Positions 20,197 through 28,425 of a DNA stretch of 28,876 bases are shown piece after piece. The notes under the pieces were generated by a model. It was given only the letters and a program-made list of their open reading frames with translations, searched no databases and was not told the DNA's origin. The first letter of the stretch is position 1. The number at the start of each line of letters is the position of its first letter. Source of the DNA: Lachnospiraceae bacterium (GTDB lineage Bacteria > Bacillota > Clostridia > Lachnospirales > Lachnospiraceae); NCBI GenBank assembly GCA_003447295.1, contig DLZQ01000069.1, positions 1 through 28,876 of the forward strand. Reading direction: 5' to 3'. The position numbers and the translations under genes are program-made.

Positions 20197-21213
20197 TCAG
20201 CCTTTTGTAGACTCCTTCAGGATGATCTCATAGTCCAAAAGTGTTTTGTCCGGTACTGTCTTGCCATGGATCATATCCAACAGCACCTGGCAGGATCTTC
20301 TGCCCAGTTCTGTGATATTGAACTTCAGTGAGGTTATGGAAATCGGATAATTCTCCAGAATACGGCTGTAATGGCAGGACGCCACCTTCATCTGATCCGG
20401 GATTCTCACACCCATGCGTGCAAGCTTTCTGACCACTTCGTCACAGATGTAGTCATCCTGGCACAGAATGCACTCCACGCCGCTGTTTTTCAGCTCTTCC
20501 ACCGCTTTTTCCACCATAGCCCTGCTGCTTAAATCCGTGTAGACCAGGTCCTGGTTCAGCTTCCGTTTTCCCTTGCGGTAGGCTTCTTCATATCCCTGAT
20601 ACCTGCAACGGTTTACCATCTGGTCCATATTGCTTCCCAGGTAGGCAATATTCTGGATCCCTTTGGCGAACAGAACCGTCACCAGTTCCTTACAGGCTCC
20701 CACATTATCATGGTCCACCTGTACCACATCATCATCCGGAAATTTCCCCACTGCTACAAAGGGAATCTGCTTTTGTTTCAGAAATTTTACATATTTGTCG
20801 TTCTCATAAGTCCTGGTAAGGATCATTCCGTCCACTTTACGGTTTTTAATCAGACGTTCCAGTGGTTTGGTATCGTTTCCGTTCGTGGTTACCACAATAA
20901 TGTCATAATCATTAGCCTGTGCCACCTCTTCCACTCCATACATACAAGTGTGGAAGAAAGGCATATCCACCAGAGTATTCACTTCCGGAAGGATGATCGC
21001 GATATTATTGGTCCGGGACTGTGCCAGGCTCTGTGCCGCCGCATTTGGATAAAAGCCGTGTTCTTCGATATAAGCAAGGATCCGGTCCCTCGTAGCCGCG
21101 CCGATGCGCCCTTTCCCTGAGATCGCCCTGGATACGGTGCTGGCAGACACCCCCAGCTCCCTCGCCACATCATGGATCGTCATCGTCTTGTCGTTGCCGG
21201 AATTGTTGTTCAT
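20197..21213 (-). CDS. LacI family transcriptional regulator of the galactan locus
   Basis: A 338-aa repressor. The ATG at 21213 is preferred, with GGGGTGA six bases upstream; a GTG at 21252 would add 13 residues but leaves almost no leader after the likely -10. The N-terminal helix-turn-helix and hinge are clear: TIHDVARELGVSASTVSRAISGKGRIGAATRDRI (two halves of a classic LacI head), then the periplasmic-binding-like effector domain (NNIAIILPEV ... MILTRTYEN ... FVAVGKFPDDDVVQVDHDNVGA). It lies just upstream of the transporter operon on the same strand and probably represses it through O1 and O2, released by a galactan-derived sugar. Confidence 0.92.
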   Translation of the reverse strand: MNNNSGNDKTMTIHDVARELGVSASTVSRAISGKGRIGAATRDRILAYIEEHGFYPNAAAQSLAQSRTNNIAIILPEVNTLVDMPFFHTCMYGVEEVAQANDYDIIVVTTNGNDTKPLERLIKNRKVDGMILTRTYENDKYVKFLKQKQIPFVAVGKFPDDDVVQVDHDNVGACKELVTVLFAKGIQNIAYLGSNMDQMVNRCRYQGYEEAYRKGKRKLNQDLVYTDLSSRAMVEKAVEELKNSGVECILCQDDYICDEVVRKLARMGVRIPDQMKVASCHYSRILENYPISITSLKFNITELGRRSCQVLLDMIHGKTVPDKTLLDYEIILKESTKG

Positions 21214-21267
21214 CTCATTCACCCCATTCTCTGCGCAATTTATCTTTTTCACTTCTTCGAGATACAG

Positions 21268-21273
21268 ATTATA
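21268..21273 (-). promoter_or_regulatory. Probable -10 box of the LacI gene
   Basis: TATAAT on the minus strand, about 55 bases before the preferred ATG. No convincing -35 at 17 bases, so the promoter may be weak or activator dependent. A half-operator-like TTGCGC lies directly upstream. Confidence 0.4.
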
Positions 21274-21313
21274 AAGCGCAAGCGATTGTTCATACTCATA
21301 GTATCATTTTCAT

Positions 21314-21337
21314 AAAAGGCATTCAATGCGCCTTTTT
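21314..21337. terminator. Terminator at the left border of the recombinase region
   Basis: AAAAGGC (21314-21320) pairs with GCCTTTTT (21330-21337) around a short loop. It would stop minus-strand transcripts from the recombinase operon before the LacI gene. Confidence 0.5.
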
Positions 21338-21644
21338 ACACAAATTGACCATTCATTTCTATACAATAGTAACAAAACAGTGGGATTCTTGATGTTATTT
21401 CATCTGTTTTTCTTCATTCCGGTTCCGGAACTGTTTCCAATGAGCAACTAATATCGTTCCTTCTGTTGTTCCTGTCTGCGGCAGACTGTCTGCCACGCAC
21501 AGCCTGCCATACCCCGTTGATGTCAAGTTATTGCTAAGAACTTTTTTCATTTTTTTCAAATAAAAATTTCGCCATCCTGCATAACTTCGTTGGGTTAATG
21601 TGAAATAGTTGCTAAGTCCTGTAAAAATTGATGAATAGTTATTG
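21338..21644. other. Non-coding junction between galactan locus and recombinase operon
   Basis: About 300 bases without a convincing gene. It holds a palindrome GTTCCGGAAC near 21420, a GTCTGC-GG-CAGAC dyad near 21474-21490, an AT-rich stretch (21540-21570) and the repeated TTGCTAAG words described below. This is where the chromosome/element border and attachment site are expected, because large serine recombinase genes normally sit beside their site. Confidence 0.5.
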
Positions 21645-21649
21645 CTAAG
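21526..21649. repeat. Three TTGCTAAG repeats, candidate recombinase attachment-site words
   Basis: AGTTATTGCTAAG occurs exactly at 21526-21538 and 21637-21649, and a shorter AGTTGCTAAG at 21607-21616. The last copy overlaps the stop codon (21645-21647) of the recombinase gene. Such direct words next to a serine integrase are candidate binding or crossover sequences. Confidence 0.5.
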
Positions 21650-23216
21650 TTCCATTTGCCTGACTTACTCCGCAATCCATACTGAAATTCCACTCAATCT
21701 CTATCCTTTTGTCTTTATAAGCATAAACTCTTCTAATAAAAGTATCAACCACTTCCTGCGTCAATTCTTCAATATGCGAATACCGGATAATCTGCTTCAT
21801 ATCAGCCTCTGCTTTCTGGTATTCGCTTTCCAATACAGAAAGCTTTCCCTCTGTATCGGATTCCCTTACAGATAATGAAGATAAGCGCTCTGTCAGCTCG
21901 TTTGAACGTTTCTGATACTCCTCACTACTGATTGCTTTCAAAGCATACTGTTCATACAAATTATCCTTTTCTGCCCGAATCTGCTTTTGTTCCTGTCTGC
22001 ATTCCTCCAGTTTCTTTTTCAATGACTGGATGCCTGCCCGTTGAAATGAAGATAGGCTTTCATTCTGTTTCATAGCATTTCCACGAAGCATTAACTCTTT
22101 ATTCAGCATCATCAATACGGTTTCTTCGAGTAGATCAGCATTCATGTAAGTGCAACAATCCGGAATTTGCAACAGAGCATGTTTTCGGCACTCAAACCGC
22201 CTGTAACGGTTCTTTTCGTGCAGCGGTTTATAAATCATGGAATAACCGCATCCACCGCAATACAATTTCCCTGTAAGCGGATGCTTCTCTCTGTTTCTTT
22301 TTGTAGAATAATCCAGTCTGAATGACGATACCTGCTCATATATTTCTTCTGAAATGAGTGCCTCGTGGTGATTCCGAATTACTTTCCAATCTTCTTTCGG
22401 TACAGCAATACCGTTTTGACTTCCTACGGACTTTCTGACCGATTTTCCATATGCCATTTCTCCGAGATAAAAACGGTTATTCAATATTTTTCTGATAGCA
22501 GTTACACTCCATGAATGGACCTTACCGTCTGTATATTTCTTTTCCGGATTACGCATCTGAGTAATGGTAGGTACGTTTTCCTCATAAAGCTGTCTTGCTA
22601 TCTGTGTGCTAGTTTTCCCCTGCACCGCAAGGGAAAAGATATAGCGCACAATTTCTGCCTCTTTTTTATTCACGATAACAGCATTTTTTATTTCTTTGCT
22701 TTTTTCATATCCAAATGGAGCCTGTCCGAAAACATATTCTCCCTTTGCACACTTATTTTCAATCGAAGCCTTTACCTTAACCGATACATCCTTGCTGTAA
22801 AGATCATATAAAAGTGTCTGAAATGCGGTATCAATCTCTATGGTACTTCCGTGATGTTCCCTGCTGTCATAATGGTCATTGATAGCGATAAAACGAATGC
22901 CCATAAAAGGGAATATCTGGTTCAGATAAGTACCCATCTCAATATAATCTCTTGAAAAACGGGACATATCCTTCACAATGATACATATGATATTATTTGC
23001 CTTTACCTCCTTTAACAACTTTTGCATCCCCTGTCTATTCATATTAGCGCCGGAGAAGCCATCATCACTAAACTCCACAGCCTCATACCCGCTTAATTCG
23101 GAATCGTGATGTATGTACTCATATATCAGCTTTCTCTGATTGCTTATACTATTACTCTCGTCCTTTTCTCCCTCGTCCTCTAAGGATAACCGTAAATATA
23201 ATGCCAAACGCTTCAT
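21645..23216 (-). CDS. Large serine recombinase 1 (last of three)
   Basis: A 523-aa large serine recombinase. Resolvase-type catalytic domain with nucleophile S11 (LYLRLS) and the Arg-rich active-site motif VKDMSRFSRDYIEMG; recombinase DNA-binding domain (PFGYEKSK ... VRYIF ... SVTAIRKILNNRFYLGEMAYG); a zinc ribbon (LYCGGCG ... C ... CCTY); and a C-terminal coiled coil (about residues 380-470) that mediates synapsis. Length and motifs are complete, so it is probably active. One base separates it from the upstream recombinase gene. It is the gene closest to the presumed attachment site. Confidence 0.94.
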   Translation of the reverse strand: MKRLALYLRLSLEDEGEKDESNSISNQRKLIYEYIHHDSELSGYEAVEFSDDGFSGANMNRQGMQKLLKEVKANNIICIIVKDMSRFSRDYIEMGTYLNQIFPFMGIRFIAINDHYDSREHHGSTIEIDTAFQTLLYDLYSKDVSVKVKASIENKCAKGEYVFGQAPFGYEKSKEIKNAVIVNKKEAEIVRYIFSLAVQGKTSTQIARQLYEENVPTITQMRNPEKKYTDGKVHSWSVTAIRKILNNRFYLGEMAYGKSVRKSVGSQNGIAVPKEDWKVIRNHHEALISEEIYEQVSSFRLDYSTKRNREKHPLTGKLYCGGCGYSMIYKPLHEKNRYRRFECRKHALLQIPDCCTYMNADLLEETVLMMLNKELMLRGNAMKQNESLSSFQRAGIQSLKKKLEECRQEQKQIRAEKDNLYEQYALKAISSEEYQKRSNELTERLSSLSVRESDTEGKLSVLESEYQKAEADMKQIIRYSHIEELTQEVVDTFIRRVYAYKDKRIEIEWNFSMDCGVSQANGT

Positions 23217-23217
23217 T

Positions 23218-24918
23218 CTACTTCACCCCTTCCATACAGTCTGCTGTAAAGGTAAATATAACCTCTATACGTTTGCCCGGATAAACATATATTTTTGAAA
23301 TAAACGCCTCTATCATATCCTTTGTAAGCTCTTTGCCACTTTTCAGTTTTAACAGAGCTTTAATAGCTGCCATATATTTTCCGGAGAGTTTATCCAATGC
23401 TCTTATTTCCTGTTTCTGACTTTCCTGCTGTTTTCTCAGATTTTCCAGTATGTCTGCCTGCCTCATCTTGAATGCCACATATTGTTTTTGTGGAATTTTC
23501 CCAGCACGGTAATCCATATATACACAGCTTTCTTTCTCCTGAAAACGTCTCAACTTTGTCTCTGTTTCTCTTAGTCTTGCTTCCGCCTTCTTAACCGTCT
23601 CTGCAATTCTTTCTTTGCCATACTCCATGTAATGCTTTGGCTTGTTCAGTAAAACTGCAAATTCCATACGGATAAGAGGTAACAATATATCCACCAACTC
23701 ATTCTTTGAAATACGGTTAGAGTCCGGGCACACTTTAATTTTCGTCTGTCCGCTGTTTAAGCAGAAATATCCGTCAAGCCTTGCTTTTTCCCCATCTGCA
23801 TAGTGCTTTACATAGCTGCTTCTTGTCATTTTTCTGCCGCATACCCCACAATACAGTACACCATCAAAAATGTTTTCCCCAATCGGATATCCCTTCGTTG
23901 GATGATTATAAGAAGCTTTGCGTTCCTTCATTTTTTCTCTGATTTCCACCGATTTCTGGTATAACTCCCTGTCAACCAATGGCTCATGTGCATCCTTTGT
24001 AATCACCCAGTCATCTTCCGGCTTATGGATACGGTTCTTCTCATCCCTTGCGGTTATACTGGTTTTTCCCTGCACCAAAGTTCCTGTATAGGTTTCACTT
24101 TTCAGGATTCTCTCCACTGCGCTCTTATCCCACCCTTTATATGCTCCTGCTTCGGGTGTATAGTAAACTTCTTTTGTTTTCTTATACAGAGAAGGGGGAT
24201 TGATCTGTCTATGGTTCAGTTCATCCGCAACCGCAGTATAGCTTTCCGTTTCAACGAATTTCTCAAATATAAAGCGAACAATATCCACCGTATTTTCATC
24301 CGGTATCAATCTACGCCGTTTTCCGCTCCATTCTGCCATATATCCATAAGGTGGAGGACCGCCAACATAAGAGCCTTCCTCTCTCCTCTGTTTTAAATGC
24401 AGCTTAGCCTTTTTGGAAAAATCCTTTGCGTACATGTCATTTACAAGGTTCTTGATTTCGGAAGCCATCTGCTTATTCTCATTGCCTTCCTTTCCGGTAT
24501 CAAACCCATCGGCAACTGCAATGAAGCGTACTCCTAAAAACGGAAATATCTTCTCAATGTAATTGCCCGCCTCCAGGTAATTTCTGCCAAACCTTGACAA
24601 ATCTTTTACTATGACGCAATTTATCTCACCAAGCCTTATATCCTGCAATAACCTAAGAAAGCCCTCTCTTTCAAAATTGCTGCCGGTCTTTCCTAAATCG
24701 GAATAACAATCAATAATGTCTATAATTTCTTCCGTATTCTTCAGATTAAATTCTTCTACATATTTCCTTGCAATCTCAATCTGAACCTCCACTGACTCAT
24801 TCTTTCTTTCATCATGATCCGCTGAAAGTCTTGCATAGATACCAGCTCTGTATCGTCTGACTTTCACATTCTGTTCTGTCTGAACGCCTGCTGTTTTTCT
24901 TTTGGATACTCTGCCCAT
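23218..24918 (-). CDS. Large serine recombinase 2 (middle of three)
   Basis: A 566-aa large serine recombinase with an extra ~20-residue basic N-terminus (MGRVSKRKTAG). Nucleophile S32 (GIYARLS); active-site motif VKDLSRFGRNYLEAG; DNA-binding segment PPYGYMAEW and SAVERILKSETYTGTLVQGK; zinc ribbon LYCGVCGRKMTRSSY with further Cys downstream (CLNSG, CPDSN); long coiled coil at about residues 430-520. All key residues are present. Distinct in sequence from its two neighbours, so the trio is not a recent duplication. Two bases separate its start from the stop of recombinase 3. Confidence 0.94.
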   Translation of the reverse strand: MGRVSKRKTAGVQTEQNVKVRRYRAGIYARLSADHDERKNESVEVQIEIARKYVEEFNLKNTEEIIDIIDCYSDLGKTGSNFEREGFLRLLQDIRLGEINCVIVKDLSRFGRNYLEAGNYIEKIFPFLGVRFIAVADGFDTGKEGNENKQMASEIKNLVNDMYAKDFSKKAKLHLKQRREEGSYVGGPPPYGYMAEWSGKRRRLIPDENTVDIVRFIFEKFVETESYTAVADELNHRQINPPSLYKKTKEVYYTPEAGAYKGWDKSAVERILKSETYTGTLVQGKTSITARDEKNRIHKPEDDWVITKDAHEPLVDRELYQKSVEIREKMKERKASYNHPTKGYPIGENIFDGVLYCGVCGRKMTRSSYVKHYADGEKARLDGYFCLNSGQTKIKVCPDSNRISKNELVDILLPLIRMEFAVLLNKPKHYMEYGKERIAETVKKAEARLRETETKLRRFQEKESCVYMDYRAGKIPQKQYVAFKMRQADILENLRKQQESQKQEIRALDKLSGKYMAAIKALLKLKSGKELTKDMIEAFISKIYVYPGKRIEVIFTFTADCMEGVK

Positions 24919-24920
24919 TC

Positions 24921-26603
24921 TTATGCACTCCTTTCTGCCAAACAGTTTTTCTTCTGTTCGTCTTTTATTCTCTTATTGACTTCCCGCATAATGCGATACT
25001 GATCCGTATAATAAAACTCAATTTCAATTCTGTGGTTCTCATATACTGAAATCTTCTTTACCATACTGCAAAGAGTATAACGGTCTATCTCTCTCAGTTC
25101 CGCACAGTCCTGCATGGTCTTGAGCCTTGCTGCAGAGATGACACCATTCTTAAACAGTTCCTTAATCATAAGCTCCTGTTTTTTCTGTGCTTCCTCAAAT
25201 TCTCCGGTTTTCCTTTTAAACTCGCTGTGCAAACGTTCAAATTCGCTCTTTGTGATAATCCCTTCTTTCAAGTCCTCATATAAGCCCGAACAGAGAGAAT
25301 AATATTTATCCTGTTCTTCCTTTAATCTTGCAATTTCGGTATCATAATGGACTATGGACTCAAAATTTGTTTCCATATCCAGAGCTTTTTCAAACATCTG
25401 CTTTTCCTGCAAAAAACAGTTTGCAAATTTCGTTACCATTTCCAATACAAGCTGCTTAAGAGCATCTTCCGGTATACTGTGTCTGGTACAGCCCTCACCC
25501 CGGTTTTTGGTGGAACAGATATAGTAAACCATCTGTGTATTCTTATAGCGGTTTATCCGCCTTATCATCTGCTCTCCGCAATCTCCGCAAAACAATAATC
25601 CTGTAAAAAAACTGTTTTTCTCTGATACAGGACTCACCCGTCCATCAACCTTCAACAAATTTTGGACAACTAGAAAAACATCTTCCGATATGATCGGATG
25701 ATGGGTATTTTCCACCTTAACCCAATCTTTTTCAGGTTTTTCCACACTTTTTTTCAGCTTATAATTTATCTTTCCTGTTTTCCCCTGCACCATGTGACCG
25801 AGATACATCTCATTTGTCAGTATTCGCTTTACCGTGGCACTGCTCCACATGGATTTTACTGCACCGGAAAATCCCCCTCTGTAATTTGCACCTGTGGATT
25901 TCTTATACTCTTTGGGTGAAAGGATACCAAGTTCATTCAATTTATCCGCTATGGCTGAAACCGCCACACCCTCCATTTTCCAGTTAAAAATCTTATGCAC
26001 AATTTCCGCTGCATAATCATCCACCACAAGCTGATTTTTGTTGTTATCTGCCTTTTTGTATCCATAAAGGGCAAACGGAGCAATACACTCCCCATTCTTT
26101 CTCTTTACTTCAAACTGGCTTTTCACTTTTGTGGAAATATCTCTGCAATAGGAATCGTTAATGAAGTTTTTGACCGGAAGAACAATGCCACTCTCCCCTG
26201 CATCCGCATGAAAACTGTCATAATGGTCTGTCAGCGCAATAAAACGCACAGAAAGAGCCGGGAAGATTTTTTGTATATATCTCCCGGATTCAATATAGTC
26301 ACGTCCAAAACGAGAAAGGTCTTTTACAATGACACAGTTCACCTTTCCTGCTTCGATGTCGCTTATCATTCTTTTAAATTCTGGTCTGTCGAAATTACTG
26401 CCCGAAAACCCATCATCAACATAAATATCATACAATTCAATATCCTGCTGTTCATGGATAAAGGCTCTGATCAGCTCTCTCTGATTTCCGATACTGTTAC
26501 TCTCGGATTTCAGTCTACCATCCTTGTCTGTCACATCTCCGACATCGCTGTCATCCCTTGAAAGACGGAGGTACATGGCTGCTAGAAAATATTTTTTATT
26601 CAT
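24921..26603 (-). CDS. Large serine recombinase 3 (first of three)
   Basis: A 560-aa large serine recombinase, first gene of the trio operon. Nucleophile S15 (AAMYLRLS); active-site motif VKDLSRFGRDYIESG; recombinase domain (FALYGYKKAD ... SSATVKRILTNEMYLGHMVQGK); zinc ribbon LLFCGDCGEQMIRR with CSTKNRGEGCTRH; coiled coil over about residues 400-480. An AGGAG ribosome-binding site lies before the ATG. A long dyad (26642-26686) lies in its leader or promoter and may control the whole operon. Confidence 0.94.
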   Translation of the reverse strand: MNKKYFLAAMYLRLSRDDSDVGDVTDKDGRLKSESNSIGNQRELIRAFIHEQQDIELYDIYVDDGFSGSNFDRPEFKRMISDIEAGKVNCVIVKDLSRFGRDYIESGRYIQKIFPALSVRFIALTDHYDSFHADAGESGIVLPVKNFINDSYCRDISTKVKSQFEVKRKNGECIAPFALYGYKKADNNKNQLVVDDYAAEIVHKIFNWKMEGVAVSAIADKLNELGILSPKEYKKSTGANYRGGFSGAVKSMWSSATVKRILTNEMYLGHMVQGKTGKINYKLKKSVEKPEKDWVKVENTHHPIISEDVFLVVQNLLKVDGRVSPVSEKNSFFTGLLFCGDCGEQMIRRINRYKNTQMVYYICSTKNRGEGCTRHSIPEDALKQLVLEMVTKFANCFLQEKQMFEKALDMETNFESIVHYDTEIARLKEEQDKYYSLCSGLYEDLKEGIITKSEFERLHSEFKRKTGEFEEAQKKQELMIKELFKNGVISAARLKTMQDCAELREIDRYTLCSMVKKISVYENHRIEIEFYYTDQYRIMREVNKRIKDEQKKNCLAERSA

Positions 26604-26641
26604 TTGATCACTCCTGACTTTTAAGTTATTAAGCTGTAATA

Positions 26642-26686
26642 AACCTAAAATTCAAGAGTTTCCTTGATTTGTCCTGATTTTAGGTT
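26642..26686. repeat. Inverted repeat upstream of the recombinase operon
   Basis: AACCTAAAAT (26642-26651) and ATTTTAGGTT (26677-26686) form a perfect 10-bp dyad with an inner TCAAG/CTTGA dyad. It lies 39-83 bases before the first recombinase ATG, at the presumed promoter or leader. Could be an operator, a recombinase site or an RNA stem-loop. Confidence 0.55.
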
Positions 26687-26738
26687 AACATAACTTTTAG
26701 ATTCTTTCAAGGCTTTTTCGATTTTTATCAAAAATGTA

Positions 26739-27041
26739 CTATATGTGAATTTCTGCTAAATGCCGCAGGTATTCCTCCATCTTATCGTCTATACTGGCTC
26801 CCTCCTTTTGAAATCTGACCTTAACCACATAGTCTCCCATACGATGGACATAGATATTATTTGTCTGTCTTGCAAAGGAAACCAGTTTTTCTTCTACGGG
26901 CAGTTTTGTGTCAATTTTGATATCCCGAATATCTGTCAGCGTGTTTATATCCACAGTCCGAATATCCACAGCCGCCATTGCATCAAGTTTTTCCTCTGAT
27001 ATATCTAACACTTTAGCTCTCCTATCTTCTGCTTGTTTCAT
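26739..27041 (-). CDS. Small mobile-element protein, DUF6870-like
   Basis: A 100-aa soluble protein. The ATG at 27041 is preferred; a longer frame begins only with a TTG inside the preceding terminator. Visible segments: LDAMAAVDIRTVDINTLTDI, then LPVEEKLVSFARQTNNIYVHRMGDYVVKVRF, then an acidic helix DKMEEYLRHLAEIHI. From memory this is the pattern of DUF6870 proteins found on Firmicutes integrative elements; function unknown. It follows the MazF gene after a terminator-like hairpin and precedes the recombinase trio. The ribosome-binding site is weak. Confidence 0.75.
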   Translation of the reverse strand: MKQAEDRRAKVLDISEEKLDAMAAVDIRTVDINTLTDIRDIKIDTKLPVEEKLVSFARQTNNIYVHRMGDYVVKVRFQKEGASIDDKMEEYLRHLAEIHI

Positions 27042-27091
27042 TCTATTCAATTCGCAGATTGTCCTATGACATACAAACCTCTGTATGTAAA

Positions 27092-27112
27092 AGCCGGACA
27101 AACTGCCCGGCT
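27092..27112 (-). terminator. Terminator after the MazF-like gene
   Basis: AGCCGG (27092-27097) and CCGGCT (27107-27112) form a GC-rich 6-bp stem; on the minus strand TTTTAC follows. It lies 25 bases after the toxin stop codon. Confidence 0.6.
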
Positions 27113-27136
27113 CTAATACGTCGTATCTTTTATCTT

Positions 27137-27505
27137 TTATCTGTTATACTTATCAAACACCCCCACCTGTACCTGCACCGCCTCGGTGATCCTTGCGAGG
27201 GTTTCCTCATCAACCTTTCCCATGTTCTCAATAATCCTGCCATAATCAAGGGCAGTCACCTGTTCACAGAGGGCTATGCTGTGCTGTTCTAATCCCTCTG
27301 CTCGGTATGCCGATACGAATACATGAGTTGGAAGGTTTTTCTTTTTAAAGATTTTGGTGGAGAGAGGGACTACCGTAATTACGGTACTGTGCTTGTTTGC
27401 CATGTTATTGCTGACAACAACCACAGGTCGCATACCTCCCTGCATACTTCCCTGATACTGACCACCCAAATCCGCATAAAGTATGTCTCCTCGTCTGATT
27501 TTCAT
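27137..27505 (-). CDS. MazF/PemK-family toxin
   Basis: A 122-aa MazF-type endoribonuclease family protein. The start at 27505 (MKIRRGDILYADL) overlaps the upstream stop codon by one base (TGATG), with GGAGG 12 bases upstream. Family motifs: RGDILYADL (4-12), GMRPVVVVSN with the conserved Arg near residue 30, STVITVVPLST with the catalytic Thr, and ALCEQVTALDYGRI. Length is normal. No MazE-like antitoxin gene is adjacent: upstream is a coupled recombinase-like gene, downstream the DUF6870-like gene. MazF family members without an obvious antitoxin occur on Firmicutes elements. RNA target unknown. Confidence 0.9.
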   Translation of the reverse strand: MKIRRGDILYADLGGQYQGSMQGGMRPVVVVSNNMANKHSTVITVVPLSTKIFKKKNLPTHVFVSAYRAEGLEQHSIALCEQVTALDYGRIIENMGKVDEETLARITEAVQVQVGVFDKYNR

Positions 27506-27936
27506 CAGCAGTCTGTACCTCCGTCCCATATCGGAATAATATTGTCAGGGGCAGACTTTACATCCTTGTATTCGTAATAGTCCATTGTGGATAATTCAAG
27601 GAAGCCGACACCAATCTTAGCAGCATCCTTCATAAGTTCCTCCATATCGGATACATCTTCCGTTAAATCTGTCAGCTTGTCCACCGCCACCATATCATAC
27701 TGTCCGGTCATCAAAAAGGAAATCAAGAGATTGACTGCATCACGGTCAACATCCCTGTCCGGTCCTTTGCAAATGACCACATCATGTCCTAAGATAATTC
27801 CATGCGAGAGACACTTCTCTCTGGTCTTGGCAACCTTTTTACGGATGTTCTTCTCCGATTTGTTGGAGTTCATAAATAAAATAGCCGAAGGAAGATTCTC
27901 CCCGGCTGTACCTAACATAATGCCTATCTTGCACAT
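27505..27936 (-). CDS. Degenerate serine-recombinase-like N-terminal domain protein
   Basis: A 143-aa protein that resembles a resolvase catalytic domain but lacks its key residues. YDMVAVDKLTDLTEDVSDMEELMKDAAKIGVGFLEL lines up with the usual DVVVVKDLSRLSRN..DLLELIE..KGVGF pattern (compared in short pieces): the SR..R arginine motif has become TD..E. The N-terminus KIGIMLGTAGEN lacks the nucleophilic Ser of the RxS motif. No DNA-binding domain follows. Translation is coupled to the MazF-like gene through a TGATG overlap. It may be a regulator, a decoy subunit or an antitoxin-like partner; none is shown. Confidence 0.75.
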   Translation of the reverse strand: MCKIGIMLGTAGENLPSAILFMNSNKSEKNIRKKVAKTREKCLSHGIILGHDVVICKGPDRDVDRDAVNLLISFLMTGQYDMVAVDKLTDLTEDVSDMEELMKDAAKIGVGFLELSTMDYYEYKDVKSAPDNIIPIWDGGTDC

Positions 27937-27986
27937 ATTCTCTTTACCTGCTCTTTCTTAGATTATTACAGAAAGATATGCCGGCT

Positions 27987-28041
27987 GTTATCTCCTGAGA
28001 TAAGAATGCGGTGCACCCGCCCCCTTATCTCAAAAGATAAC
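27987..28041. promoter_or_regulatory. Paired TTATCT/AGATAA dyads forming an 18-bp inverted repeat
   Basis: TTATCT-N4-AGATAA occurs at 27988-28003 and again at 28025-28040. The full arms (27987-28004 and 28024-28041) are inverted copies matching at 16 of 18 positions with a 19-base GC-rich centre. It lies 50-105 bases upstream of the recombinase-like/MazF pair, a likely operator region or large RNA hairpin. No T-run follows and no clear -10/-35 could be placed. Confidence 0.6.
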
Positions 28042-28053
28042 TTCTTAAATAAT

Positions 28054-28380
28054 CTATCCTTCAAGCAGCACAAACTTCTTTATTTCAGAGAACAGCGGCA
28101 CAAGACCGCCATTCTCCAAAATCTGCCTCTTAGCAGAATCCCCGAACCGGGTAACATACACTGGGACGGCTTCATCCCGCACTGCACCTCCGTCATGCCC
28201 AACCAGACGAAATCCACAGGCAGCCACTCCCGAAAAATGCTTTTTGCTGAAATTCCGGTGCCGTTTTACCTCATTATCTCTGACTGCCATGCCAGTAGGC
28301 ACAATCCTCTGCTCCATACCTTCACGGGCAACAATGAAATCCTTGCAGGTACATCTTCGCACGAAATGGGACTCTGCCAC
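28054..28380 (-). CDS. Hypothetical protein of the mobile element
   Basis: A 108-aa frame starting with GTG at 28380 (AAAGGGG a few bases upstream). Composition is that of a real soluble protein with mixed strand and helix (GFRLVGHDGGAVRDEAVPVYVTRFGDSAKRQILENGGLVP), ending EIKKFVLLEG. I do not recognise a family. It reads in the same direction as the other element genes and ends just before the paired dyads. The opposite strand is also open over this stretch, but that frame has no ribosome-binding site and an implausible, His/Pro/Cys-rich composition. Confidence 0.45.
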   Translation of the reverse strand: MAESHFVRRCTCKDFIVAREGMEQRIVPTGMAVRDNEVKRHRNFSKKHFSGVAACGFRLVGHDGGAVRDEAVPVYVTRFGDSAKRQILENGGLVPLFSEIKKFVLLEG

Positions 28381-28425
28381 CCCTTTATCCCTGCAATAAG
28401 CATAGACAGATAAAAAGGCGAAAAT

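Noticed and set aside
21395..21655. 86-codon minus-strand frame at the junction
   Set aside because: Its repeated LSNN/LSNY words come from the TTGCTAAG repeats; no ribosome-binding site, odd composition, and it overlaps the recombinase stop codon. Treated as non-coding.
28006..28413. Plus-strand 135-codon frame
   Set aside because: No ribosome-binding site and a His/Pro/Cys-rich composition; the opposite-strand frame at 28054-28380 is more protein-like.
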